Shown here: piece after piece, positions 53,545-62,803 of the stretch
Numbering within the stretch: the stretch's first letter is position 1
Layout of the letters: the number at the start of each line of letters is the position of its first letter
NCBI GenBank assembly: GCA_016222825.1
Contig: JACRQF010000015.1
Location: forward strand, 1 to 64,000
DNA: 64,000 nt
Source of the DNA: Verrucomicrobiota bacterium
Lineage (GTDB): Bacteria > Verrucomicrobiota > Verrucomicrobiia > CAIQCK01
Reading direction: 5' to 3'
Translations under genes and position numbers: made by a program
The notes under the pieces: model-generated
Seen by the model: the letters and a program-made list of their open reading frames with translations, nothing else
What the model was told of the DNA's origin: nothing
The model's database searches: none

Positions 53545-54207
53545 ATGATTGTCCTCTTCGCCAAAGGCGGTGTGTTGGTGTGGCTGATCGCGCTGTGCAG
53601 CGTGGTCGGCTTGGCCATCTTTTTCGAGCGCCTGCTGCACTACCACCGCCACACGATCAACACGCCGGAGTTTCTCGCCGGCATCACCAACGCCCTGCGC
53701 CGCAACGCGCTCGTGGAGGCGCTCTCGATCTGCGACGAGACGCCCGGCATCGTCGCCCGCGTCGTGAAGGCCGCCATCACCCGCTACGACCGCACGCGCA
53801 AAGAGATCGAGGACGCCATCGAGGAGGTCAGCCTCCAGGAAGTGCCGCGGCTGGAGCGCAACCTGAAGACGCTGGCCACCATCGCGCACGTCGCGCCGTT
53901 GCTCGGGCTGCTCGGCACGGTGGTCGGGTTCATCTCCGCGTTTCGCACCATTGCCGAGAAAGGCAGCTTCGTTCACGTGGCCGACGTGGCCGGCGGCGTC
54001 TGGATGGCGCTGCTGTGCACCGCGGCCGGCCTCGCCGTCGCCATTCCGGCATTCATCGCCTACAACTACCTCGTCAGCCGCGTGAACGAGATGGTGCTCG
54101 ACGCGGAACGCGCCGCAACCGAGATCGTCGGCTTCCTCACCGCGCGGCCGGCGGAGCCGCCGGCCAACGGCCAGCCCGCCAATGACAAACCGGGCAGCGG
54201 CAGTTGA
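53545..54207 (+). CDS. exbB: MotA/TolQ/ExbB proton channel family protein
   Basis: 220 aa, inner membrane. First transmembrane helix at 10-27 (VWLIALCSVVGLAIFFERLLHY). The conserved loop to the second and third helices reads LKTLATIAHVAPLLGLLGTVVGFISAFRTIA and VWMALLCTAAGLAVAIPAFIAYNYL, with the typical G-T-V pattern and Thr/Glu-free pore helix of ExbB. With ExbD it forms the proton-driven motor that energises TonB-dependent outer-membrane import. First gene of a four-gene operon (ExbB, ExbD, TonB-like, zinc-ribbon protein). Confidence 0.93.
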   Translation: MIVLFAKGGVLVWLIALCSVVGLAIFFERLLHYHRHTINTPEFLAGITNALRRNALVEALSICDETPGIVARVVKAAITRYDRTRKEIEDAIEEVSLQEVPRLERNLKTLATIAHVAPLLGLLGTVVGFISAFRTIAEKGSFVHVADVAGGVWMALLCTAAGLAVAIPAFIAYNYLVSRVNEMVLDAERAATEIVGFLTARPAEPPANGQPANDKPGSGS

Positions 54208-54228
54208 CGCCGGTCCGGCTGTAACCGC

Positions 54229-54702
54229 ATGAGGTTCAAGCGCAATCTCCAGATCGTCGAGGGCCGCATCGGCGCGGTGCCGTTGGTGAACGTCGCGTTG
54301 CTAGCGGGGCTGTTCTTCATCCTCAGTTCCTCCTACGTCTTCCAGCCCGGCATCAACGTCGAGATGCTCAACCTGCCCGTCTCCACGATGGTCGCCGGCG
54401 CGCCGGAGCACAACGCCGTCATGGTCACCGTCACGCGCGACGACCTCCTCTTCTTCAATGACGAGCGCGTGGACCTGGAGAAGCTGAAAGCCGGCCTCGA
54501 TGAAACGGCGCGGCGGTTTCCCGGCATCCGCGTCGTCGTGAAATCCGACCAGCGCGTCAGCTACGAGCGGCTCGTGCAAATCCTCGACCTCGCCAAGGCC
54601 GCGGGCGTCCATCACGTGCTGCTGGCGACGCGGCCATTGCTGAACCAGCCGGCCACGCCGCCGTTGCGGCCGCCGTCTGCCGGGCTGGCCCCACAGCCAT
54701 GA
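54229..54702 (+). CDS. exbD: ExbD/TolR family biopolymer transport protein
   Basis: 157 aa. A single N-terminal helix (VPLVNVALLAGLFFILSSSYVF, about 17-38) leads into a periplasmic domain with VMVTVTRDDLLFFNDERVDLEKLKAGLDETARRFPGIRVVVKSD and RLVQILDLAKAAGVHHVLLATRP, the ExbD/TolR fold. The usual Asp of the membrane helix is replaced by Asn (LVNVALL), which would be unusual for a proton-coupling residue. It starts 21 bp after exbB, and its stop overlaps the TonB-like gene's ATG (ATGA at 54699-54702). Confidence 0.9.
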   Translation: MRFKRNLQIVEGRIGAVPLVNVALLAGLFFILSSSYVFQPGINVEMLNLPVSTMVAGAPEHNAVMVTVTRDDLLFFNDERVDLEKLKAGLDETARRFPGIRVVVKSDQRVSYERLVQILDLAKAAGVHHVLLATRPLLNQPATPPLRPPSAGLAPQP

Positions 54703-55475
54703 AGACCGGCCCTTCCGTCGTCGCGCGGTTCTTCGTCGAGCAGCCCATGCTCGTGGGCCTGCTCTTCGTCTCGCTCGCGCTGCACGTGGCGCTCGGTTTT
54801 GTTTTTCGCGTGGGCACCTTCGAGCGCGCAGTGCGCGGGCCGTCGCAGCCTTTTGTGCAATACATCGGTGTCGCCGAGGAAGCCGCGCTCGGCCTCGCGG
54901 CGGTGCGCGATCCCAGCATGGCCGCGCTGGCCTCGCCGCACGGCTTCTCCGCCTCCACGCTCGCGCCGCCGCCGCACTTCCCGTATCAACCGCCCTCGGC
55001 GGACCAGCCGGCGCGGCCGTTGCTGTCGCCGCCGCCGATCACCGAGCCGGCGAATCCGTTTGCCGCCGCGCGGCCCACAGAAACGCTGATCACCAAGCTC
55101 GCGCCGTCGTCGCAGGAGCCGGCGGAAACCCCTGTCGCGCCCACCGTCGCTCGCGTTGTCTTCAGTCCGTCGCTGGCCTCGCGCGCGCCGAGGCTCGCGG
55201 TCGAATCGTTCCGCGTCGAAGGCCCCGCGCCGCAGCAAGCCACGGTCCTGAGCGTGGCGGTGGATGGCCGCGGCGTAGTGCGGTTTGCGTTGCTCGCGGA
55301 AAGCTCCGGTTCCGCCGCCGCCGACAACCGCGGCGTCCAACAGGTCCAGGCGTGGCGGTTTGAAGGCGCGCAACGTCCCGCCAACGCGCTCGACTGGGGC
55401 GAAGTGCGCATCCACTGGGCCGGCGGCAGCGAGACGGCGACGCCCGCGCCCGCCAAGGGAGGAGTCACGCGATGA
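54699..55475 (+). CDS. TonB-like energy transducer protein
   Basis: 258 aa. N-terminal membrane helix (about 17-37, MLVGLLFVSLALHVALGFVF), a long Pro/Ala-rich periplasmic spacer (about 85-170) and a C-terminal small beta domain (190-245: VAVDGRGVVRFALLAESSG, VQAWRFEGAQRP). This matches the layout of TonB, although the C-terminal sequence is divergent from the enterobacterial protein. It would transmit ExbB/ExbD energy to outer-membrane receptors. Coupled by 4-bp overlaps to exbD upstream and to the zinc-ribbon gene downstream. Confidence 0.75.
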   Translation: MKTGPSVVARFFVEQPMLVGLLFVSLALHVALGFVFRVGTFERAVRGPSQPFVQYIGVAEEAALGLAAVRDPSMAALASPHGFSASTLAPPPHFPYQPPSADQPARPLLSPPPITEPANPFAAARPTETLITKLAPSSQEPAETPVAPTVARVVFSPSLASRAPRLAVESFRVEGPAPQQATVLSVAVDGRGVVRFALLAESSGSAAADNRGVQQVQAWRFEGAQRPANALDWGEVRIHWAGGSETATPAPAKGGVTR

Positions 55476-55705
55476 TCCCCGTTCATTTTGAAACGGCTGT
55501 GGTGTTCTATTTGCTGTCCGTCCTGGCGGTCATCGCCGTCGCCGCCGGCTGCAACGCCTTTCGCCGGCGCGCCATGCGGACGGAGCCGACGCCGACGCGC
55601 ATTTTTAGTTGCTCCAAATGCGCGCATCCCTATCTGGACGACCACGAGCTGGAGCAATCCAACTGCCCCCGCTGCGGCACCGCGAACGAGCCGCAGAGGA
55701 TTTGA
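55472..55705 (+). CDS. Small membrane protein with C-terminal zinc ribbon
   Basis: 77 aa. One membrane helix (10-27, FYLLSVLAVIAVAAGC) is followed by a zinc-ribbon with two knuckles, CSKC and CPRC. No family is recognised beyond the ribbon. The ATG overlaps the TonB-like stop (ATGA at 55472-55475), so it belongs to the exbB operon. A role in assembling or regulating that system is inferred from position. Confidence 0.75.
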   Translation: MIPVHFETAVVFYLLSVLAVIAVAAGCNAFRRRAMRTEPTPTRIFSCSKCAHPYLDDHELEQSNCPRCGTANEPQRI

Positions 55706-55717
55706 TGGCCAACGGCC

Positions 55718-55832
55718 TGACTCGTGATTGGTGATTGGTAATTGGTTGCCCGGCGAAAACATTGCGGCTAATAATTCCAAATCACGAATCACGAATCACG
55801 GATTACCAGTTACCAATCACCCATCACCAATA
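55718..55832. repeat. Simple inverted/direct repeat upstream of guaA
   Basis: GTGATTGGTGATTGGTAATTGG at the left faces ACCAATCACCCATCACCAAT at the right, with AATCACGAATCACGAATCACGG between. The arms can pair into a long imperfect hairpin in the guaA leader. The words match the repeat at 48331-48404. Confidence 0.65.
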
Positions 55833-55844
55833 TCACGGAACACC

Positions 55845-57395
<1,551 letters not shown>

Positions 57396-57412
57396 CGGTA
57401 TCTCTCAGAAAG

Positions 57413-58192
57413 ATGAGCAACACAGAACTGATTGAGACGCTGATCAAGATGCTGGGAGAATTGCCCCATCGTGACCAAGCGAAGCTCGACGCAGTGCAGC
57501 GGCGGGCGAATATGATTGTCAGAAAGGTGTTTGGAGAAAACAGTCACTATTTGAAGGATGTCGAGGACATCAGTTTTGGTGGCGCGTGGTGGCCAAATAT
57601 GCCCGATTCGCATAACGACAAGTATTGGAATGACGGGAAGATCAGGCTGATGAACCTCTTCAACACGATGCTCGAAGAGGTCAGACTTTCTACGACGGTA
57701 GGCGAAACTTCAGATACTTCTCTGGATCGCGGTGGCATATCAAAACGGGTTTTTGTAGTTCACGGCCATGACGAAGCGATGAAGCAAGCTGTTGCACGCA
57801 CGCTTGAACAGCTTGGCTTGGAGCCTGTCATCCTGCACGAACAGCCAAACAAGGGTCGAACTATCATCGAGAAGTTCACCGATTCTGCTGACGTGGGTTT
57901 TGCTGTTGTGCTCCTTTCGCCGGATGATTTTGGCTACTCGAAGGATCAGCCGTCTGGCTCTGCCAAACCGAGAGCGAGACAGAACGTGGTGTTTGAATTG
58001 GGTTTCTTCATTGGCAAGATTGGTAGATCAAAGGTCGCCGCTCTTTACCGTGAGCAAGCGGGCTTTGAAAAGCCGTCCGATGTTGAAGGGGTTGCTTACA
58101 CCGCCTTTGATCTCGCCGGCAACTGGCGTTTCGAGATTGTGAGAGAGCTGAAAGCGTGCGGCTACGATGTTGACGCAAACAAGCTGCTCTAA
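57413..58192 (+). CDS. Orphan TIR-like (PF10137/CAP12-type) protein
   Basis: 259 aa, soluble. Residues 1-105 form an N-terminal helical/beta domain (LIKMLGELPHRDQAKLDAVQRRA, DVEDISFGGAWWP, KIRLMNLFNTMLEEV) of unknown role. The TIR-like domain (112-240) reads KRVFVVHGHDEAMKQAVA, LGLEPVILHEQPNKGRTIIEKF, GFAVVLLSPDDFGY, RARQNVVFELGFFIGKIGRSKVAALY. Glu153 and Glu195 are candidates for the catalytic acid. Relatives act as NAD-cleaving effectors in CBASS/Pycsar immunity, but no cyclase gene is adjacent. It starts 17 bp after guaA, lower in GC, and the 42-bp element begins 145 bp downstream. Defence function is inference. Confidence 0.85.
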   Translation: MSNTELIETLIKMLGELPHRDQAKLDAVQRRANMIVRKVFGENSHYLKDVEDISFGGAWWPNMPDSHNDKYWNDGKIRLMNLFNTMLEEVRLSTTVGETSDTSLDRGGISKRVFVVHGHDEAMKQAVARTLEQLGLEPVILHEQPNKGRTIIEKFTDSADVGFAVVLLSPDDFGYSKDQPSGSAKPRARQNVVFELGFFIGKIGRSKVAALYREQAGFEKPSDVEGVAYTAFDLAGNWRFEIVRELKACGYDVDANKLL

Positions 58193-58337
58193 CTCTTAGT
58201 AGTCTTCCGCTCGCATCCACCCTCGTCCACTTCCCATCGTCGGAAGGTTCGGGACAGCCCGGAGAACGCCTCCTTCACCGGCAAAACCGGGAAGATTTTG
58301 GGGGACAAAGTTGCGGTTTCCTGCGGAAACTGAAAGA

Positions 58338-58538
58338 TTTTGTCCAGCTCGGACCCTTCGAAGTGGTCAAGACGGCGTCTTGAGCACCTCAAAACGCTTT
58401 TGAAGGGGTCAAGACGCCGTCGCCACCCCTTCAAAACGGTTTTGGGGCGGTGCAGACGCCGTCGCGAGCACCCCAAAGCTCTTTCGAAGCCCTCAAGACG
58501 CTGTCCTGACCACCTCGAATGGTCCGAGCTGGACAAAA
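58338..58538. repeat. Bracketed 42-bp tandem-repeat element, copy 2 (4 units)
   Basis: Four direct units of exactly 42 bp (58361-58528). They are bracketed by a perfect 18-bp inverted repeat, TTTTGTCCAGCTCGGACC (58338-58355) and GGTCCGAGCTGGACAAAA (58521-58538). Each unit can fold into two stems whose arms differ but often still pair, for example AAGGGGT/ACCCCTT in unit 2 and GGTGC/GCACC in unit 3, then CAAAAC/GTTTTG in unit 2 and CTCG/CGAG in unit 4. The units do not resemble those of the first element. The span from left core to right core is 181 bp, that is 4x42+13, the same remainder as copy 1. Confidence 0.9.
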
Positions 58539-58559
58539 GCCGAGCGCTCCACCACCTCT

Positions 58560-58578
58560 CAGCATCGGAGCTGGGAAA
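58560..58578. repeat. Extra bracket-type repeat beside element 2
   Basis: CAGCATCGGAGCTGGGAAA matches the reverse complement of the left bracket of element 1 (47962-47980) at 18 of 19 positions. It is closer to that bracket than to element 2's own. It lies 22 bp outside element 2's right bracket and 6 bp from the stop of the FHA remnant. Confidence 0.8.
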
Positions 58579-58584
58579 AAGATT

Positions 58585-59106
58585 TCATCCGCAGCGGTGC
58601 CGGGAATCCGGGATGTGCTTAGGCCGGTCGTCGGGATCAAGCTTGAAGCAACGAGACAACAGCTTCGCCAATCGCTTCGGCATCTTTATCGCGAGTTTCG
58701 GATCAAAGAATCGCTGGTATTCCTCCAGTATCTTCGCGGCTTGGAAACCGTGCTTCCATGTCACCTGGCCGGCGGATTCGAAAATGAAGATGACCTGGCC
58801 TCTGGCACCGAAATCCACCTTGTCGCCCGGCGCGAGCAGTGTTGGGGCCGTGATCTTCTTCCCGTTCAGCGGCGTGCCGTTCCGCGATTTCAGGTCGGAG
58901 ATGCAGACTCTTCCGTCCTCTGTCGGCGCAATCCGGGCGTGCTGGCGGGAAACCATCGGGTGCTTGAAGACGACATCCACCTGCGAAGGATCGCGACCGA
59001 TGACAAGTCCCGACTCAGGAATTGCGATCCGTTGTCCGGAGAACTCCCCGAGTTGCCCAACGAGGTAGCCATGACTGTGCTCATGACCTCTGCGCGGCAA
59101 GTCCAT
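58585..59106 (-). pseudogene. FHA-domain protein, apparently truncated at the repeat element
   Basis: 173 codons. The FHA domain (about 20-95) is intact, with LVIGRDPSQVDVVFKHPMVSRQHAR and DLKSRNGTPLNGKKI supplying the Arg, Ser, Arg/His and Asn residues. The tail ends MPKRLAKLLSRCFKLDPDDRP, which resembles subdomain XI of a Ser/Thr kinase (LLxRCLxxDPxxRP), but no kinase core precedes it. The reading frame then ends with unrelated residues 6 bp before the bracket copy at 58560-58578. I infer an FHA-kinase type gene shortened by deletion and by the element. It could still produce an FHA protein. Confidence 0.6.
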
Positions 59107-59173
59107 ACCACACCGGCCACCGCGCGCAGAAGACTGAATTGTATTCCACGGCTCGGATGTCCGCGGCACGCGT

Positions 59174-59491
59174 TCAAAGCTTCAGCCAGCTTCGCAAACG
59201 GCCTTCGAGTGCGGCTTGGTCTTGTGCGGAGAGAGTGCCGACGGATTGCACCACCAGCCGGTCTTCGATGGTGGCGATCTGAGACTTGATACCGCAGGGA
59301 ACATTCAAGCCGGCCGCGCGCCAATCCTGGAGAACTAACTCCACGTTTTGCAACTGCGACGAGATCGGCACCACGAAGAGGTCGCCGGGATGACTGCTGT
59401 GACCGACGATGACGGCGGGCCGGACTTTGCGACTGGTCAAGTCGGTGAACGGAACTGGCAGGAGGACAACTTCACTTCTTGAGAAGCTCAT
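59174..59491 (-). CDS. MazF/PemK-family toxin
   Basis: 105 aa. PemK/MazF fold with SEVVLLPVPFTDLTSRKVRPAVIV, LFVVPISSQ, IKSQIATIEDRLVVQSVGTLS and a C-terminal helix (AALEGRLRSWL). MazF-type toxins cut single-stranded RNA at short motifs and are silenced by their antitoxin. The gene overlaps the upstream antitoxin ORF by 20 bp (59472-59491), the usual antitoxin-first arrangement. It is transcribed toward the FHA remnant. Confidence 0.87.
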   Translation of the reverse strand: MSFSRSEVVLLPVPFTDLTSRKVRPAVIVGHSSHPGDLFVVPISSQLQNVELVLQDWRAAGLNVPCGIKSQIATIEDRLVVQSVGTLSAQDQAALEGRLRSWLKL

Positions 59492-59693
59492 TGAAGACGT
59501 CGTCGTCGGGGTTGTCCCACGTCTTGGCGAGGGCGGCTTCCGAAAGCTTCAGCCAAGCGGCACGCTCGCTGTCGTCTCCGCCTTCCACGGGCGCCTCGAT
59601 GGTGAGGCGAACGCGCGTGTGGTCGGCCAGCGGAAGCTCCGCCGGCAGCTTCAGCACGCCGTGCTCATAGATGGCCTCAACTGTCGTTGTCAC
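59472..59693 (-). CDS. AF2212/DUF104-type antitoxin
   Basis: 73 aa. The N-terminus TVEAIYEHGVLKLPAELPLADH and VRLTIE matches the AF2212-like (DUF104) antitoxins. The C-terminal acidic helix (AWLKLSEAALAKTW, DDDVFNELLKK) would wrap the toxin. It overlaps the MazF-type toxin gene by 20 bp. As with most such pairs it probably represses its own promoter; no operator is visible. Confidence 0.8.
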   Translation of the reverse strand: MTTTVEAIYEHGVLKLPAELPLADHTRVRLTIEAPVEGGDDSERAAWLKLSEAALAKTWDNPDDDVFNELLKK

Positions 59694-59749
59694 AGCCCTA
59701 GCCTAACGAGGCCGGCAGGGTTTGGCAAACGCGGATTTCACGCTCCGCC

Positions 59750-60697
59750 TCACACATCACAGAGCGTGATCGCCTCTCGCAGGCCTTGGAGCGCGTCGCG
59801 GGTCGGGATGAACTCCTGGCCGACGTAGCCGGTGTAGCCGACTTCGAGCAGCGCCTCCATGCAGGCAGGGAAGTTCACCTCTTGCTTCGCGTCCAACTCG
59901 CCGCGGCCGGGAACGCCGGCGACGTGGACGTGGCCGATGAGTTCCTTGTTCTGCCGGATGCGGCGGATAATGTCGCCGTCCATGATCTGCACGTGGTAGA
60001 GGTCGAAAAGCAGCTTCAACCGCGGCGAAGCGACCTTGCGGATGATGTCGAAGCAGTAGTCGCTGTGGTCGCCCTGGTAGCCGGGATGGCCTTTCATCGG
60101 GTGATCGGTGGCGCGGGTGTTCAGCATCTCCAGACAGAGGGTGACGTTCTTCTTCTCGGCGTAGCCAACGATTTTCTTGAGGCCGGCGACGCAGTTCTTC
60201 GCGCCCTGCTCCAGTGAGATGCGCGGACTCTTGGGGTTGTGCGGGTTCTTGGCGCTGTAGCCGGTGAAGCAAATGACGCTGGGGAAGCCATAGGCGGCGC
60301 AATCGTCAATGGCGACCTCGGTGGCTTTTATCACGCGCGGCCACTGGTCGGGATTGTTGAAGCCGAACATGAACGGCGGGTCGGGGTTCATGTTGATCTG
60401 CGCGATGGCGTTGGTGAGGCCGTGTTTCTTGAGCACCGGATAATGTTTCGCGTCCACCAGCTCGACGCTGGTGACGCCGAGTTGCTTGGCAATCTGCCAC
60501 ATTTGCTCGATGTCCCATTTCCCGCCGCCGGTCTCGTAGCACCAGTGGACGATGGATTGCTTGATGCGGCCCTTCTTGACGGCGGGGCCGGCGTCGGCGG
60601 CGCCGGCATTCGCGCCCCACGCGCCCGCGGCGGCGAGGCCGAGGCTGCGTTGGAACATCTGCCGGCGCGTGATTTTCGAAGATTGTGAGTTGCTCAT
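59750..60697 (-). CDS. Tat-exported sugar phosphate isomerase/epimerase-like TIM-barrel protein
   Basis: 315 aa. A twin-arginine signal (KITRRQMFQRSLGLAAAGAW) marks it for folded export. The barrel carries the same metal pattern as hydroxypyruvate isomerase relatives: Glu in VTLCLEMLNTR, Asp and His in LLFDLYHVQIM, His in GHVHVAGVPGRGE and Glu in GYVGQEFIP. Tat export fits a metalloenzyme loaded in the cytoplasm. Isomerisation of an external sugar or keto acid is inferred; substrate unknown. It is monocistronic. Confidence 0.88.
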   Translation of the reverse strand: MSNSQSSKITRRQMFQRSLGLAAAGAWGANAGAADAGPAVKKGRIKQSIVHWCYETGGGKWDIEQMWQIAKQLGVTSVELVDAKHYPVLKKHGLTNAIAQINMNPDPPFMFGFNNPDQWPRVIKATEVAIDDCAAYGFPSVICFTGYSAKNPHNPKSPRISLEQGAKNCVAGLKKIVGYAEKKNVTLCLEMLNTRATDHPMKGHPGYQGDHSDYCFDIIRKVASPRLKLLFDLYHVQIMDGDIIRRIRQNKELIGHVHVAGVPGRGELDAKQEVNFPACMEALLEVGYTGYVGQEFIPTRDALQGLREAITLCDV

Positions 60698-60946
60698 AGT
60701 CGCTTCTTCTCTACCAGGTTCGTTTGTTCATTCCACAACGTTGGCGCGGAATCTAGAGTGGAACCGCGCGCCAGACAAGCGCCTTTCGCCGCCGGCTGCG
60801 GCTTTCTCGCGCCGCGGGAAAACAGATTGCAAGTTCCGATGGAGCCAATTACGGTTTCTTCAATTCCTGAGAGCATGGAACGCGAGACGCGGTCAATGAA
60901 ACCGGGGGCGATGCAAGCGAGCCGTGCGCTGTGAGAATGTGCGAAC

Positions 60947-61648
60947 GTGAAACTGAGACTCAAATCCATTCCGAAGTATGTCGGCTTTTTCTCGGAGCTG
61001 CGGCGCTATCAGCAGATGCCCGGCGCGGAGAAGGTCGCCTGGCGCGACCTCTACCCCTGCTTCGATGACCGGACGGCGACGACGTCGTTCGACACGCACT
61101 ACTTCTATCAAGACATCTGGGCGTTTCGCAAAATTCTGGAGAGCGGCGTTAAGGCGCACGTGGACGTCGGCTCCAAGGTGGATTACGTCGGGTTCCTCTC
61201 GACGATCACGCATATCACGTTCATTGACATCCGGCCGCTGACGACCGACCTGCCGAACCTGGAGGGCAAGGCAGGCTCCGTCCTTGCGATGCCGTATCCC
61301 GACGACTCGATCCCGTCGCTCTCCTGTCTGCACGTGGCCGAGCACGTCGGGCTGGGGCGTTACGGCGACCCGATGGATCCGCTGGGCACGGCGAAGGCTT
61401 GCGCCGAGCTTCGGCGCGTGCTTGCGCGGGGAGGCAGCCTTTACTTCGGCTTGCCGGTCGGAAGGCCGCGCGTCTGTTTCAACGCCCACCGCATCCACTC
61501 CTCGGAACAAATCCTCGGCTACTTCGAGGGGCTGAAGCTCGTGGAGTTCGCGTTGGTGGACGACGGCGGTCATTTGAGGCGGAACGAGAAACCCGAGGCG
61601 GGCACTGCGCAGAAATACGGTTGCGGGCTTTTTCATTTCACGAAATGA
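60947..61648 (+). CDS. DUF268 family, SAM methyltransferase-like protein
   Basis: 233 aa, cytoplasmic. The DUF268 signature is present: WRDLYPCFDDRTATTSFDTHYFYQDIW, AHVDVGSKVDYVGFLS (methyltransferase motif I region), FIDIRPL, LHVAEHVGLGRYGDPMDPLG and LARGGSLYFGLPVG. The fold is that of class I methyltransferases. DUF268 genes usually sit in surface-polysaccharide loci, and here a GT9 glycosyltransferase starts 10 bp after the stop. The start is a GTG at 60947; no ATG gives a better N-terminus. Confidence 0.85.
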   Translation: MKLRLKSIPKYVGFFSELRRYQQMPGAEKVAWRDLYPCFDDRTATTSFDTHYFYQDIWAFRKILESGVKAHVDVGSKVDYVGFLSTITHITFIDIRPLTTDLPNLEGKAGSVLAMPYPDDSIPSLSCLHVAEHVGLGRYGDPMDPLGTAKACAELRRVLARGGSLYFGLPVGRPRVCFNAHRIHSSEQILGYFEGLKLVEFALVDDGGHLRRNEKPEAGTAQKYGCGLFHFTK

Positions 61649-61658
61649 GCGGCGCGCG

Positions 61659-62732
61659 ATGACGGAGTTTCGCAATATCCTCATCATCCAGCTTGGCGAC
61701 ATCGGCGACGTGGTGCTCACCACGCCGACGATCCGCGCCGTGAAGGAGGCCAATCCCGGCGCGCGCGTTTCCATTCTCGTGCGGGAGCCGTTCGGCGGCC
61801 TGCTGCGCGCGGACCCGAACCTGCACGAGGTCATCGGGCTGGCGAAAGGCGGCGGCTCGTTCTTCCGCAAGCTGGGCGAACAAGCGCGGTTCATCCGCCG
61901 GCTCCGGCAGGCGCGCTACGATCTTGTCCTCAATCTCCGCACCGGCGACCGCGGCGCCATCCTCACTCTCCTGACCGGAGCGCGGGAGCGCGTGGGCTGG
62001 GGGGTCGGCCCCGGCCGAACTTGGAAGAGCCTTTGTTTCACCCAAGCCATCCGCAATTCACCGCCCGGCCCGCCGAACGTCCATCCTGGGGCAAACCAAT
62101 CGTTGCGCATGGTGCGCGCCCTCGGCATGGACACGGCGGATTCCATGCCGCAGTTGCACGTTGCGCCCGCCGACCGCCAACGCGCGGTGGACCTGCTCGC
62201 CGAGTGCGGCCTTGCTCCTGCCGGGCCGTGGGTCACGATCAATCCCTTCGCGCGGTGGAAATACAAGGAATGGGATGGCGGCAAGTGGCAGAAGATCATA
62301 GACCGGCTCTATGAAACACGCCGGCTCGCCGCAGTGTTGATCGGCTCCCGCGAGGAAGCGCCGGCGTGCGCAGAAATCGTCGCGGGCCGCGCAGGGCGCG
62401 CGTTCAGCCTCGCCGGGAAAACCAGCTTGGGCGAACTCGCTGCGGTTCTTTCCCTGAGCAGGCTTCATCTCGGCGTGGATAGCGCGGCGCCCCACATTGC
62501 TGCCGCGGTCGGAACGCCCACCGTCACGATTCACGGCCCCACGGACTGGCGCGCATGGCGTATCGCCGACAACCAGCATCGGATGGTGACTCCCTCGATG
62601 GATTGCGTGCCGTGTAACCGGAAAGGCTGCGACGACACGGGACTAAGCCGCTGTCTGGAGGAATTGGACGTGGCGACCGTGATGAAGGCCGTGGAAGAAC
62701 ACTTGCGGAGCCGCGAGCAGACACAAGCCTGA
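61659..62732 (+). CDS. GT9 family glycosyltransferase (ADP-heptose:LPS heptosyltransferase-like)
   Basis: 357 aa, cytoplasmic or membrane-peripheral. GT-B fold with ILIIQLGDIGDVVLTTPTIRAV, YDLVLNLRTGDRGA, WVTINPFARWKYKEW and the nucleotide-sugar site LGVDSAAPHIAAAVGTPTVTIHGPTD. The C-terminal CVPCNRKGCDDTGLSRCL carries the Cys cluster frequent in heptosyltransferases of LPS synthesis. It probably adds heptose or a related sugar to lipopolysaccharide or another surface glycan. Ten bases separate it from the DUF268 gene, so they form an operon; the MFS gene follows 71 bp downstream. Confidence 0.92.
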   Translation: MTEFRNILIIQLGDIGDVVLTTPTIRAVKEANPGARVSILVREPFGGLLRADPNLHEVIGLAKGGGSFFRKLGEQARFIRRLRQARYDLVLNLRTGDRGAILTLLTGARERVGWGVGPGRTWKSLCFTQAIRNSPPGPPNVHPGANQSLRMVRALGMDTADSMPQLHVAPADRQRAVDLLAECGLAPAGPWVTINPFARWKYKEWDGGKWQKIIDRLYETRRLAAVLIGSREEAPACAEIVAGRAGRAFSLAGKTSLGELAAVLSLSRLHLGVDSAAPHIAAAVGTPTVTIHGPTDWRAWRIADNQHRMVTPSMDCVPCNRKGCDDTGLSRCLEELDVATVMKAVEEHLRSREQTQA

Positions 62733-62803
62733 CCGTCGGCGCCGAAGCCCCGCCCGCAAATCGTTGTCAACGGCCCGGCCATGCCTTATAAAGCCTGCGC
62801 CGC

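Larger units (their letters stand above)
58193..58584. other. 392-bp non-coding region with the second 42-bp element
   Basis: Between the TIR gene and the FHA remnant. Apart from the bracketed array (58338-58538) and an extra bracket copy (58560-58578) I see no gene. Open frames across the array, on both strands, are repeat artefacts. Confidence 0.7.

Noticed and set aside
58189-58536. Open frames on both strands of the second array
   Set aside because: Same reason: period divisible by three, both strands open, and both starting inside the inverted-repeat bracket with the same MSSSD peptide.
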